Source: Saccharum officinarum (taxonomy: Eukaryota > Streptophyta > Magnoliopsida > Poales > Poaceae). From it: 64,000 nucleotides of DNA. Within the stretch, counting starts at the first letter, position 1, and each line of letters opens with the position of its first letter. The notes beneath the pieces were generated by a model that was given only the letters and a program-made list of their open reading frames with translations, was not told where the DNA came from and ran no database searches. Both the position numbers and the translations under genes were made by a program. The stretch spans positions 28,139,063 to 28,203,062 of the forward strand of contig CM036179.1 of the NCBI GenBank assembly GCA_020631735.1, in the 5' to 3' direction. Below, piece by piece: positions 43,620-56,535 of the stretch.

Positions 43620-46600
43620 TGTAAACACTCAGGTGTTTAGCTCCATAATTGCATTGCATTGCATGAGCATAAGCATACATCATTTCATGTCAATTCATGT
43701 GGTTGCAACAAATGTGATTTGTTCTGAAGTTTTGTTTGACTCACATCATGTGACATAAGGGAGTTGGTGTAACTAAAGGGTAGAGTAGCCAATTATATCT
43801 CACAACACCTTAGTTATACTTAGGGTCACTAATGGAGCAAGGTTCATGTTGACCAAAATCACCAAAATGCCCCAAGGTGTAGTTGACCCACCACTTAGCC
43901 CTAGGATGCTCTAGTTTGACCAATTAGAAAGTATAGCTTAGAGACCTTGCATGGAGGAGCACCCTTAAGCAAAGTTGTAGAGAATTTCATAAGGAACAAA
44001 AGTTCTAATATGGCCATCTCATGAAAATGATCAGAACATGCTCAAAAATGGCCCACAAGTCAGTATTAGAGGCTGTTTTGGACTTAGCAATTTTGGCTAA
44101 GTGTGAAGCTGAAAACCGTGTTCACTCTACCTCACTTTGGCAACTTGTAACTCACAAACTAGGCCGAACCAGTCCTTGAGCCAATTGACAAAGTTGTTGT
44201 CCACACATAGCTCTACAACATTGTCAACATCACCATCACCTAGTTCTAAATGGTTTAGGAGATATAGTGTCTAGAAAATCGGGTTTCAGTCGGCTTAATG
44301 ACTGAAAACTACGTTTCAGTTTCAAAGTGCACCACTTTGGAGCTTTATAGTTTCAAATCTGAGCCGAATTGGTTCTGGATCAATTAGCAAAGTTGTTGAC
44401 CTCACAAAGCCCTACAATTTTGGTATTATCACCTGCTCCTAACTCGAACCGGTTTGAGAGATAATTAGCGCCAAAAATGCCCTGTCAGTCGGTCGTTGGA
44501 GGGCTCGGTTCAGTCCACGAGCTCGAACACCGGCAATGTCGTGGCGCGCGGCAGAAGAACAGCGACGCGTGTGACCGAGTGCTGCGTTCCCTCCACGTCG
44601 CGAGCCCGGGCATGAGTTGAACGCCGAGCGGCCACCTCCACCCCCTCACGCGCGCTCATTTTCTCTTCTCCCTTCCTCTCGCTTGGCCGGGCTCACCGAG
44701 GTGGAAACCGGGATGCCATTGCCGCCGTAGCCATCTCCGAGCTCTCGCACTCACCACCGCTCGCCGAACCACATCCATCCCTCCGCCTCCCGTCCTACAC
44801 CTCCCGACCCATCGGTAGGTTGGATTGAGCCAAGGTGAGCCGCATTGCCGTTTCCGCCCGCTCACCGAAGCTCACCGGAGCTCCGCCATGTGCGGGTCAC
44901 CGTGGCCAGCACCACACAGTAGTTCTCCGTCTGTCTTCACCCACGTTTCCCCCTCCCTGTCACGTGTAGATGCTAGGATGAAGATGTTACCGCCAGTATC
45001 GGGACAGCTATGACGGAACGAGACCGTGCACGGCCGCGCCATGGCCGCGGCCAGGTGCTCACGCGGTCAAGCGGTTCCGCTCCACCCCGTCTGTGAAAGT
45101 GATCTCGTTAGGTCCGCTAGGAGTCCAGGAAGGTGATGCGCCCTTCGGTAGGTCGTGCGACGGCCGGGACTCGCCGGCGTACCGCCAGGCACCGCGGCCC
45201 GTCCGCCATTGCCGTCGGTATGGGTGCGGTGGTGCATCAACTTTGGGGAAAAGTGGTAGCTCTCGGGCGGTTGGGGTTTGGGGCAAGACGCCGGTGCACT
45301 TGGATCGGTCGGAGGAGCCACCGACGGAGGAATTGCTCGCCGGAGGCTCGCGGCGCCGCTCCGTCCCTCTGTCCCTGACCGTGGGGCCACCTGTCAGGTT
45401 GTCGCGCGCGGGCGGGAGCCCGAGCAGGCCGCGCTGCGGCCGTGGGGCCGCGTCTGTTCCCGGGCGGCCCAGCATCCCAATAAGATTTATTTCATTTTTA
45501 TTTATTCTGTCACAGTTTTAGATAGGGTTTGGAAAATGTATATCTAGGGTTTTACTTGCCCAAAAATTATGAGATAAATTTTTTTAGGCTCTACATGATG
45601 TGTGGTATTTAGAAAATATAAATTGGATATGTGATATTTAGTTTCTGGGAGATTTAAATAGGTCTTTGAAATGTGTTTTAAATTACATGCAAACTTGTTT
45701 AAATCATATCTTGAGTTTCAGTGTTCCAAAAATTATGAAATTTGGTGAGTAGGCTAATTTATACTTGCTCTAGCTCTGGTAAAAATTTGGGCAGTAGTAC
45801 TTAAGTACTTTTCAAGTTATAATGCTATCTTGTTATTTTAGAAATACTTAAATGAATTTTTGTAATTTTTCTACATGTGCAATGTTCATAATAAATTTTT
45901 TGGAGAATGTCTTGGTACCCTACAGTGTCCAAGAAAATTAGGAAATCTGTTGTTTGACACTTTTTACTATGCTTTGTTATTTATACAAAAATCAGCCTTT
46001 TGGGTTTGTGAATTTTTGTGTAGGAAGTTCCTGTTAATAAATTTAGTTCAAGTTTTTACAGTAGCCTCTTTTTGGGTCAGAAAGTCTCCTGTAATTGTTT
46101 GTAGAATTTTAGGAGCAGTTTACATATATGTTTGAAATTCCACTTAATTAATTAAGTAAATTAAGAAAGGGGTGTAAATAAATATTCTAGGTGGGCACAC
46201 CTTACTTTCTGGTGTTTTTGTGACCTTTGTGAACTTGTGGTAACATTAGTTTTGGTCTTATGGGATGTTTGCCACATAAATAAATATTTAATCTTTGCAA
46301 TTCTAGGTTTCTGGACAGCTGGTAGTATTTCTAGGTTTGACCCTTAATAAAAGTGTTTGCTGGAAAACTTGTGAATACCAAAGTTTGTAGAAAACTTGAT
46401 AAACTAGCGGTGTTCAAAATTTGGGAGCATTTGGCTTAGTAGTTTGGAGTTATTGCTGTTTTAAGTGACAGTCCAGAATTGGCTGCTCTCTGTTTAGAGA
46501 GAGCAGATTCTGGACTTTGGAATTTGACTTGGTAAACTTTGAAATTAAGTGTTGTGGTCTGAAAACATTTTGTGGTGCATTTCATAAGCTTCCCAGATTG

Positions 46601-46881
46601 TCTTAGATCGTATCTTTGGAGTTGGAATTCTCCAGTTATGTTAGAATTTTGAGCTGCTGTCCAGAATGTCTTACTGTGATAACCTAAGTAATATTACTCT
46701 TGTATTGTTAGGGGTTAGGGCCTTAACCGAAGAAGAAAGCTGTATCTTAGGTTGAGTAGCCTAGGTAAGTACTTCTCCACCCGGAGAAGAGATTTGCGCG
46801 TACTGATAAAGTAACTTGATTAGATTATTATTTTTATTTCTGAAATGCATTTCATTCCGAGCATGTTGCAACCTTTATGCA
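43620..46881 (+). mobile_element. Gypsy E 5' LTR, left contig copy, cut by the gap
   Basis: Matches 51984-55255 with scattered indels and some substitutions, and stops at the N gap. Taken with 38616-43619 it forms the end of the left contig. I interpret it as the same locus (or its homologous haplotype) as the right contig start, not a second insertion. Confidence 0.85.
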
Positions 46882-46981
46882 NNNNNNNNNNNNNNNNNNN
46901 NNNNNNNNNNNNNNNNNNNNNNNNNNNNNNNNNNNNNNNNNNNNNNNNNNNNNNNNNNNNNNNNNNNNNNNNNNNNNNNNN
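46882..46981. other. Assembly gap of 100 N
   Basis: Exactly 100 N, the usual placeholder for a gap of unknown size. The sequence on the two sides overlaps by about 8.27 kb, so the true gap is probably negative. Confidence 0.98.
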
Positions 46982-48650
46982 TCCCTTAGAGAAAGGAAAT
47001 CCCTAGCCTTTCATACATGCTCTAGGTGCTTGCTTTAAGCCATATAAAGCCTTCTTCAATTTGTATACATAGTTGGGTTTCTTGTCATCTTCAAATCCGG
47101 GAGGTTGCTCAACAAAGACTAACTCATTGATGATTCCATTGAGAAATGCACTTTTGACATCCATTTGATATAGTTTGATGTTAGTGCATAAGCATAAGTC
47201 AGTAAAATCCTTATTGCCTCCAATCTTGCCACGGGAGCATATGTCTCATCATAGTCAAGACCTTCTACTTGAGTGTAACCTTGAGCAACTAGTCTTGCTT
47301 TGTTTCTCACCACAATGCCATCTTGATCTTGCTTGTTTTTGAACACCCATTTGTTCCAATCACATTGTAGTCATTTGGCCTTTCTACAATTCCCAACATC
47401 ATTTCTTTGAAATTGTTTAGTTCTTCTTGCATAGCCATGATCCAATTGGCATCCTTACAAAGCTTCTTCTATTTCTTTGGTTCTATGGTTGACCAAATGA
47501 TGCATGCTCACAAAACATAGCCAATCTGTGATCTTGTTTGCACACCACTTCTAATATCACCAATAACACTATTAATGGGGTGATCTCTTACAACATGTTG
47601 TGGTTGGAGTACTTGCACTTGATTGCTTGAGCTTGGATGATCACTTGATGTATCTTGATGAGATGAACTAGCACCATGATCTTGCACTTGAGAGTTACTA
47701 GCTAGCTTGAATGGAGAATTGAGCACTTCATCTTTATCATCATCTTGAATATCAATCACTTGCTTTGCTCTAATGTCCCCAATGTCCATGTTCTTTATTG
47801 CTTCTACCAATTGAGTTCCACCAACATCATCTAGATTCTCTTCTTCATCGTGTGACCCATTGGTTTCATCAAATTACACATCATGGACTTCTTCTAGAAT
47901 GCCACTTAAGTTGTTCCAAACTCTATAAGCTTTGCTTGTAGTTGAATAACCAAGTAGGAACCCCTCATCACATCTCTTGTCAAACTTTCTCAATCTAGTG
48001 CCCTTTTTCAAGATATAACATTTGCAACCAAATACTCTAAAGTAAGAAATATTGGGCTTTCTTCCATGGAGTAGCTCATATGGGGTCTTCTCTAGCAATG
48101 GATGACAATATAGTCTATTAATATAGTAGCAAGCGGTATTGATTGCTTCATCCCAAAATGATTGACTCACATTGTACTCATGAAGCATTGATCTACCCAT
48201 ATCAAGTAATGTTCTATTCTTTCTCTCAACTAGGCCATTTGATTGTGGAGTGTACTTGGCCGAGAATTGATGTCCAATGCTATAGTGATCACAAAGTTCT
48301 TCAATTCTTGTATTCTTGAACTCACTTCCATTGTCACTTCTCACATTCTTGATTCTAATCTCAAACTCATTGTGAACTCTAGTGAGAAAGGTCTTGAAGG
48401 TGTCAAACACTTCACTTTTGTCGCTAAGAAAGAATACCCATGTGAATCTTGTGAAGTCATCCACTATGACAAATCCATACTTATTACCACCTATGCTTGA
48501 GTATGTTGTTGGGCCAAATAGATCCATGTGCATCAAATCAAATACTTTGCATGTGCTCATTGTACTCTTCTTTGGATGTGAGCTTCCAAATTGCTTCTCG
48601 GCTTGACATGCACTACAAAGCTTATTCTTCTCAAATTCAACATCTTTCAA
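46982..48650 (-). pseudogene. Copia D pol (right contig copy): reverse transcriptase start and integrase
   Basis: The integrase is open across 48650-47874 with VDDFTRFTWVFF (first catalytic Asp), SDNGSEF and GLVERKNR. The reverse transcriptase N-terminal part is split by indels and cut by the gap at 46982. This is the mirror of the left copy, where the reverse transcriptase is open and the integrase is broken. Confidence 0.87.
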
Positions 48651-51207
48651 ACCATTGACAATGATTGTGAGTTGTAAGCTTCTTCAATTGCCAACATGAC
48701 CAAGCCTTCTATGCCAAAGCCAACCCATGCTTGATTTGGAGATTAAGCAAGTTGTCAAAGAAGTTTCTCTAGCATTGAAGTCAACTAGGTAGAGATTCTC
48801 ATATCTAAAGCCTTGAATGCCACATTTGAGCCATCCATACTAATGACTTCCACATCTTCAACCCAAAGATACATTTGTAACCAAGATCACATATTTGTGC
48901 TACGGATAAGAGATTGAAATCCAAGCTTTCAACTAGCAACACATTGGAGATACTCAAATCATTTGATATTACAATCTTGTCCATTCCAATAACCTTGCCT
49001 TTCTTGTTATTGCCAAATGTGATAGATTCAACACCACTATTATTATCATTGATTGAGTCAAATATTCTTGATGTACCGGTCATGTGTTGAGTGCACCCCA
49101 CTATCAATAATCCAATGCCTTCCTCCAGCTTTGTAATTGACCTACAAGCAAATCAATGAAGCTTAGGTACCCATTTTTGCTTGGGTCCTTGTAGGTTAGT
49201 AACTAAGCTCTTTGGTACCCAAATAGCCTTCTTCTTTGGGCCAACAATAGGTGTACCAAAACTTAGCTTTCACACCCTTCAACCCTTTGGTAAGTACATA
49301 GCAAGAATCAAAAGGTATAGCTTTAACAAGGTTCTTGCTTTGGTTCTTCTTATTGCAATTATGCTCTAGGTGCCTAACTTGCTTGCATCTATTGCAAAAC
49401 CGACCATTGCCCTTCACAAAGCTATGCTTTGGAGTTGCAAAGGCCGACTTGCCTTTCTTGGGGTGTAGCCAATCCCTCTTTGTTAAGAGAGAACCTTTGG
49501 CTACCAAGCACTTAAGCAAGCGGGCCTCACTACCATAGGCCTTGCCTAGGGCATGAGTGAGCTCATCCACCTCTCTCTTGAGAGTCTCATTCTCAACCAT
49601 TAGTGAGGCATCACAAGTGAAACCATCACTAGTAGAGGAGATAGAGTTGGTGGTGGTGGATGAAGGGCTACAAGACGGGTTAGCATTTGACATGATGATA
49701 GGTTCATAAAAGGATTCATCAATTATATCACATGTAACACCTATATCACATGATACAACAACCTCCTTCTTTGCTTGTTGCTCAAGTAGCAATGAGTGAG
49801 CTTTTTCAAGCTTGGAATGAGCCTTACCAAGATCCTCATGGTCTTCCACTAGACTCTCATGAGTGGTCTTAAGCTCACTAAGAACTTTCTCAAGTATTGC
49901 TACTTTCATTGAAAGCTTCTTACACTCCTTGTTCTTGGCAATAGCTATGTCTCTAGTTTGTTGCATCAAGTCATATAGTTGTTCTTTAGTTGGTTCATCA
50001 TCATAATTTTCATTATCATTATCACTATCACTATCATGAGCATATTCCATTTCACTTTCATCATCACTCTCATCATATAATACCTTAGCTTCTTTGGCCA
50101 TGAAGCATGAAGAGGATGAATCAAATAGTGATGGCTTCTTGTTGATAGCAATGAAAGCAAAATCCTTGTTGGATGATTCTTCTTCTTCTTCTTCGTCATC
50201 ACTTTCCCAAGTGGCCACATAGACTCCATTCTTGCCCTTCTTGAAAGTCATCTTGGCTTCTCTCTTTTTCTTCTCAAACTTGCTTCTCTTGTTGTTCTTC
50301 TTCTTGTCATAGGGATATTCGGCTTGAAGGTGTTCGGTGCTATCACAATTGAAGCACTTCCTTTGTTGCTCATTGCTCTTGAAATTGTCATTTCTCTTTT
50401 TGAAGCCTCTTCTCTTAATGAACATGTGACCCATTTTCTTGACTACAAGAGCAAGTGCCTCATCATCAATTTCAAAATCTTCACCTTCATTATTGTCTTC
50501 TTCTTCTTCTTCTATGATGATAGCTTTGCCCTTGGAGGAGATGGCCTTGAATGCCACGGTCTTCTTCTTCTTTTCTTCTCCTTCTTCTCCTTCTCATCGG
50601 CATCTTGATCATACTTGTCATATGTCAAGACTTCACCAAGTAAATCATTGGGCTTCATTGCATCAAGCCATCTCTTTGTAACATCATGATCAACATTTTG
50701 AATCTTCTTGTAAGCTCAACAAGAACTTGTGGCAAAAGTCTTGGTCTTGTGTCTTGTGCCCTAAGCTCTTGAGATCATTCACAATGACTTGCAATCTATG
50801 AAACATCTCTAAGATTGTTTCTTCTTCTTTCATCTTGAAATTCTCAAACTCACTCTTGAGCCCATATAGCTTGGCACTCTTCACAACCTTAGTGCCCTCA
50901 TATGTTTTACTCAACCTTGTCCATACTTCATTTGCCGATTCTAAATCCTTGATGCCCTCAAATACTTTTGTGTCAATACCATTGTAAAGTGTATTGAGGG
51001 CCATTCTATTGCATGTTCTATTTGCTCTATCTTCATCGGTGAGATGATCAAGATCAATGATAGCAAAATCATTCTCGGTGACTTGCAAAACTCTCTCATG
51101 AATAGAACCAAGGTACATTGTCATCTTTCTCTTCCAATGAGCAAAAGAACTAACACCATCAAAGAACGGTGGCTTGCCCCAACATGATTGAACACAATTT
51201 GAGCCAT
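48651..51207 (-). pseudogene. Copia D gag and protease (right contig copy)
   Basis: Gag starts at ATG 51207. A one-base loss in GGKPPFF breaks the first frame; 50557-49196 is one long open stretch covering the first knuckle (CFNCDSTEHLQAEY), the acidic region and the coiled coil, then breaks near 49500. The protease segment (CTQHMTGTSRIF) is in 49107-48805. Confidence 0.85.
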
Positions 51208-51253
51208 TTTTCACACCCGAAGGATGTTAAGCCTTGATTAAAACGGTGACCAC

Positions 51254-51266
51254 GGCTCCGATACCA
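51254..51266 (-). other. Copia D primer-binding site
   Basis: Minus-strand TGGTATCGGAGCC, two bases inside the LTR boundary at 51269; initiator tRNA-Met type. The left contig copy has lost one base here. Confidence 0.87.
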
Positions 51267-51268
51267 CT

Positions 51269-51983
51269 TGTAAGGTCCTAGATGCCTAGAGGGGGGGGGT
51301 GAATAGCCTATAAAAAATCTGCAATAAACACTAAGCAAACTTGTTAGAATAACAATCAGCGTAAAGCGAGTTTTGCTTAGCCTACGGAAGTGATGCAAAC
51401 CTCCTATCCACAAGTTTAGTAGATTATGATCTCTAGGTCACACAAGTGCTATGTCACTAACCTTACACTAGTGAGCAAGCTAACAACTACTAGCAAAGCT
51501 ACTACTAGAGCTACACAAGATATTCTAGTAAATATAAATGCAAGAGAGAGGATTGTGATTCTTATACCGACGGTGGAGTGAAGATGTTGCCAATCACCAA
51601 GATGATATACAATCAATCAATATTGACAACAACACAATATGAAGACCAACCACCAGGAGATAAGTGACACAATATTTTTGTTCACCCGGTGTTCACTTGT
51701 GCACCGACAAGCTACGTCACCGGTTGTGTCGACCAACACTTAGATGGTTTCTCGGTGTGACCCTCAAGTCCTTGCCCCTCAAGGCACGCCCCGCAAGCCA
51801 CCACAAGACACCACTCTCAAGTGAGGTAACTCAATGACACGCGCAATCCACTAGAGTTACTTTTGGCGCTCCGCCGAGGAAAGCACAAGAACCTCTTACA
51901 ATCAATCGGAGGTGGCCAAGAACAATCTCTTTCTCTTGCCAACGCCTCCAACAATCTCCAAGCCGGCTAGGAGCGGTACTCTC
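51269..51983 (-). mobile_element. Copia D 5' LTR fragment interrupted by Gypsy E
   Basis: Plus-strand TGTAAGGTCC to GGTACTCTC. In the complete LTR (34289-36514) the same point reads GGTACTCTCCAAGAG, so the Gypsy element inserted here; the remaining 1.5 kb should follow its 3' LTR outside the window. Confidence 0.9.
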
Positions 51984-52849
51984 TGTAACACCTCAGGTGT
52001 TTAGCTCCATAATTGCATTGCATTGCATGAGCATAAGCATACATCATTTCATGTCAATTCATGTGGTTGCAACAAATGTGATTTGTTCTGAAGTTTTGTT
52101 TGACTCACATCATGTGACATAAGGGAGTTGGTGTAACTAAAGGGTAGAGTAGCCAATTATATCTCACAACACCTTAGTTATACTTAGGGTCACTAATGGA
52201 GCAAGGTTCATGTTGACCAAAATCACCAAAATGCCCTCCAAGGTGTAGTTGACCACCACTTAGCCCTAGGATGCTCTAGTTTGACCAATTAGAAAGTATA
52301 GCTTAGAGACCTTGCATGGAGGAGCACCCTTAAGCAAAGTTGTAGAGAATTTCATAAGGAACAAAAGTTCTAATATGGCCATCTCATGAAAATGATCAGA
52401 ACATGCTCAAAAATGGCCCACAAGTCAGTATTAGAGGCTGTTTTGGGACTTAGCAATTTTGGCTAAGTGTGAAGCTGAAAACCGTTTCACTCTACCTCAC
52501 TTTGGCAACTTGTAACTCACAAACTAGGCCGAACCAGTCCTTGAGCCAATTGACAAAGTTGTTGTCCACACATAGCTCTACAACATTGTCAACATCACCA
52601 TCACCTAGTTCTAAATGGTTTAGGAGATATAGTGTCTAGAAAATCGGGTTTCAGTCGGCTTAATGACTGAAACTACGTTTCAGTTTCAAAGTGCACCACT
52701 TTGGAGCTTTATAGTTTCAAATCTGAGCCGAATTGGTTCTGGATCCAATTAGCAAAGTTGTTGACCTCACAAAGCCCTACAATTTTGGTATTATCACCTG
52801 CTCCTAACTCGAACCGGTTTGAGAGATAATTAGCGCCAAAAATGCCCTG

Positions 52850-53850
52850 TCAGTCGGTCGTTGGAGGCTCGGTTCAGTCCACGAGCTCGAACACCGGCAT
52901 GTCGTGGCGCGCGGGCAGAAGAACAGCGACGCGTGGTGACCGAGTGCTGCCGTTCCCTCCACGTCGCGAGCCCGGGCATGAGTTGAACGCCGAGCGGCCA
53001 CCTCCACCCCCTCACGCGCGCTCATTTTCTTCTCCCTTCCTCTCGCTCTGGCCGGGCTCACCGAGGTGGAAACCGGGATGCCATTGCCGCCGTAGCCATC
53101 TCCGAGCTCTCGCACTCACCACCGCTCGCCGAACCACATCCATCCCTCCGCCTCCCCGTCCTACACCTCCTCGACCCATCGGTAGGTTGGATTGAGCCCA
53201 AGGTGAGCCGCATTGCCGTTTCCGCCCGCTCACCGAAGCTCACCGGAGCTCCGCCATGTGCGGGTCACCGTGGCCAGCACCACACAGTAGTTCTCCGTCT
53301 GTCTTCACCCACGTTTCCCCCTCCCTGTCACGTGTAGATGCTAGGATGAAGATGTTACCGCCAGTATCGGGACAGCTATGACGGAACGAGACCGTGCACG
53401 GCCGCGCCATGGCCGCCGGCCAGGTGCTCACGCGGTCAAGCGGTTCCGCTCCACCCCCGTCTGTGAAAGTGATCTCGTTAGGTCCGCTAGGAGTCCAGGA
53501 AGGTGATGCGCCCTTCGGTAGGTCGTGCGACGGCCGGGACTCGCCGGCGTACCGCCAGGCACCGCGGCCGTCCGCCATTGCCGTCGGTATGGGTGCGGTG
53601 GTGCATCAACTTTGGGGAAAAGTGGTAGCCTCGGTGCGGTTGGGTTTGGGCAAGACGCCGGTGCACTTGGATCGGTCGGAGGAGCCACCGACGGCGAGGA
53701 ATTGCTCGCCGGAGCTCGCGGCCGCCGCTCCCCTGTCCCTCTGTCCCTGACCGTGGGGGCCCACCTGTCAGGTGTCGCGCGCGGGCGGGAGCCCGAGCAG
53801 GCCGCGCGCGCGCCGTGGGCCGCGTCTGTTCCCGGGCCGGCCCAGCATCC
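52850..53850. other. GC-rich block inside the Gypsy E LTR
   Basis: About 1 kb of sharply higher GC content lies between AT-rich flanks, with many overlapping chance open frames on both strands. It resembles the GC-rich 5' end of a grass gene. I cannot identify a protein. It may be the promoter or first-exon region of the LTR-hosted transcription unit (inference). Confidence 0.5.
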
Positions 53851-55086
53851 AATAAGATTTATTTCATTTTTATTTATTCTGTCACAGTTTTAGATAGGGT
53901 TTGGAAAATGTATATCTAGGGTTTTACTTGCCCAAAAATTATGAGATAAATTTTTTTAGGCTCTACATGATGTGTGGTATTTTAGAAAAATATAAATTGG
54001 ATATGTGATATTTAGTTTCTGGGAGATTTAAATAGGTCTTTGAAATGTGTTTTAAATTACATGCAAACTTGTTTAAATCATATCTGGAGTTTCAGTGTTC
54101 CAAAAATTATGAAATTTGGTGAGTAGGCTAATTTATACTTGCTCTAGCTCTGGTAAAAATTTAGGCAGTAGTGCTTAAGTACTTTTCAAGTTATAATGCT
54201 GTCTTGTTATTTTAGGAAATACTTAAATGAATTTTTGTAATTTTTCTACATGTGCAATGTTCATATAAATTTTTGGAGAATGTCTTGGTACCCTAGAGTG
54301 TCCAAGAAAATTAGGAAATCTGTTGTTTGACACTTTTTACTATGCTTTGTTATTTATACAAAAATCAGCCTTTTGGGTTTGTGAATTTTGTGTAGGAAGT
54401 TCCTGTTAATAAATTTAGTTCAAATTTTTACAGTAGCCTCTTTTTGGGTCAGAAAGTCTCCTGTAATTTCTGTAGAATTTTAGGAGCAGTTTACATATAT
54501 GTTTGAAATTCCACTTAATTAATTAAGTAAATTAAGAAAGGGGTGTAAATAAATATTCTAGGTGGGCACACCTTACTTTCTGGTGTTTTTGTGACCTTTG
54601 TGAACTTGTGGTAACATTAGTTTGGTCTTATGGGATGTTTGCCACATAAATAAATATTTAATCTTTGCAATTCTAGGTTTTCTGGACAGCTGGTAGTATT
54701 TCTAGGTTTGACCCTTAATAAAAGTGTTTGCTGGAAAACTTGTGAATACCAAAGTTGTAGTAAACTTGATAAACTAGCTTGTGTCAAAATTTGGGAGCAT
54801 TTGGCTTAGTAGTTTGGGAGTTATTGCTGTTTTAAGTGACAGTCCAGAATTGGCTGCTCTCTGTTTAGAGAGAGCAGATTCTGGAACTTTGGAATTTTGA
54901 CTAGGTAAACTTTGGAATTAAGTGTTGTGGTCTGAAAACATTTTGTGGTGCATTTCATAAGCTTTCCAGATTGTCTTAGATCATATCTTTTGGAGTTGGA
55001 ATTCTCCAGTTATGTTAGAATCTTTGAGCTGCTGTCCAGAATGTCTTACTGTGATAACCTAAGTAATATTACTCTTGTATTGTTAG

Positions 55087-55140
55087 GTGTTAGGGCCTTA
55101 ACCGAAGAAGAACAGCTGTATCTTAGGTTGAGTAGCTTAG
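55087..55140 (+). CDS. Putative small LTR exon (exon a)
   Basis: 54 nt between acceptor-like TATTGTTAG and the strong donor TTAG|GTAAGT. Phase 1 on both sides. It encodes VRALTEEEQLYLRLSSL plus split Gly codons, and its phase matches the next exon-like segment at 55288. The left contig copy (46712-46764) has one base less, probably a sequence error. There is no independent second LTR for comparison because L1 is not clearly conserved here. Confidence 0.35.
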
Positions 55141-55287
55141 GTAAGTACTTCTCCACCGGAGAAGAGATTTGCACGTACTGATAAAGTAACTTGATTAGAT
55201 TATTATTTTTATTTCTGAAATGCATTTCATTCCGAGCATGTTGCACCTTTATGCATCCATGATATTTATTGTGCATTCATGCAATAG

Positions 55288-55443
55288 GTGTACCGGAGGG
55301 GGTAACTCTCCTCGAATTCGAGCCAGTGATTCCGGAGGAAGTCCAGGACCAGCCGGAGCAGCTAGAGGAACCAACCGGCGACGAAGCTCCTGCCGAAGAT
55401 CTACCCGAGTGTCCTGACCACCGGCCTTCGACCTTTCTGAAAG
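55288..55443 (+). CDS. Putative acidic LTR exon (exon b)
   Basis: 156 nt between acceptor-like CATGCAATAG and a GC-type donor AAAG|GCAAGC, phase 1 to phase 1. It encodes VPEGVTLLEFEPVIPEE, then a Glu/Pro/Gln-rich stretch ending LPECPDHRPSTFLK. The segment at 647-796 in the other LTR has the same phases and end. The Cys and His of ECPDH would form one half of the split Cys/His pattern completed by exon c. Confidence 0.5.
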
Positions 55444-56127
55444 GCAAGCCCCGGTGCATGCTGAACCCATCATTTTATAAATCTATCTTGAGTACTTTTA
55501 ATTGTTTAATGCATTAAGTTGTAGGAGTTGTATGAAAACAATTGTTGCATTATACCTGTCCTTGTCCAGATATCGTACTTAATCCTATATTAGGTTTAGG
55601 CACGTGTCAATGCTTAGCCCTGCTTAGTACGGTAGAAGTCGGGTGATTTCCGGTCATCCGCGAGATGTAGGAAGGAGTCACGAGTGGCTTTATGGCTATC
55701 GTGGATGGAACCATGCTTTAAAATGAAATTGAGACCGGGCGGGAGTTCGATAGTACAGCCGCAAGACACTTCACGTCTTGGGTGTGGAGCTATGCCCATC
55801 TGAGTCGTTTAAGGACCAATTCGCTGTACGTCCTTGAGTCATGTTGAACGCAGTCTAACACTTAGTTGGCCGGATAAGTCGTTCCGACCGCGAAGCCGAG
55901 TAATGTGATTCAGGCCGGGAATCGAATGGTAGGTTGCTTCTTGGAGGAGAGAAAGGATGTGCTTGGGGACATTGGCGTGAGACCAAGGGGGGTTAGAGTC
56001 CCTATCACCTGGCAGAGTGTCGCCCTTGGGGTCGCGACATTATTCGGACCCGCGATTCCTGAATCATATGAAAAGGTGGCCTGTGCGACCCTGGCAGGGG
56101 TCTGCACGGTGAGTGTTAGAAATACCC

Positions 56128-56188
56128 CTCCAGCTGGATAGGAATTCGATTCGAATCGCCGTCGCTCCCGGTTAGTGAGCACTTGACT
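56128..56188 (+). repeat. 61-bp block identical to 1462-1522
   Basis: Identical over 61 bases to the L1 LTR while the flanks differ by many substitutions and indels. It lies about 760 bp before the LTR 3' end in both copies, inside the proposed intron between exons b and c. Confidence 0.85.
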
Positions 56189-56535
56189 TGAGCAGCGGCA
56201 ACGTAGATCTCATTAAATGAACAGATGGTTAAGTGAATGATATAATGTTGCCACAATGATATACCTGCTATGGATATAATAATAATGTTGTTTGATTATA
56301 ATCAAGTGCATGCTTAGTACAGGTGCTAAGATAGATGACAGGTAAATGCTAAAAATAACTGCTAGTACAGGTTATAAGAGTCTCAATTACTTATGCCTTT
56401 ATGCAAAAATGTGATGTCAGCTAGCCTCTTGTGAAAGCCTTGCATAATCCTTGGTGTCATCTTATTTCTGGTTTTCGACGGGTAAGTCTAGCTGAGTACA
56501 TTCCAGTACTCAGGGTTTATTCCCTCCTGTTGCAG

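Noticed and set aside
52804..53852. Overlapping GC-rich ORFs in the Gypsy LTR, also at 44656-45521
   Set aside because: They occur in several frames of both strands, change frame between the two contig copies, and match no known protein.
56128..56188. tRNA gene or tRNA-derived SINE suggested by the B-box-like palindrome
   Set aside because: There is no convincing A-box and no cloverleaf pairing on either strand.
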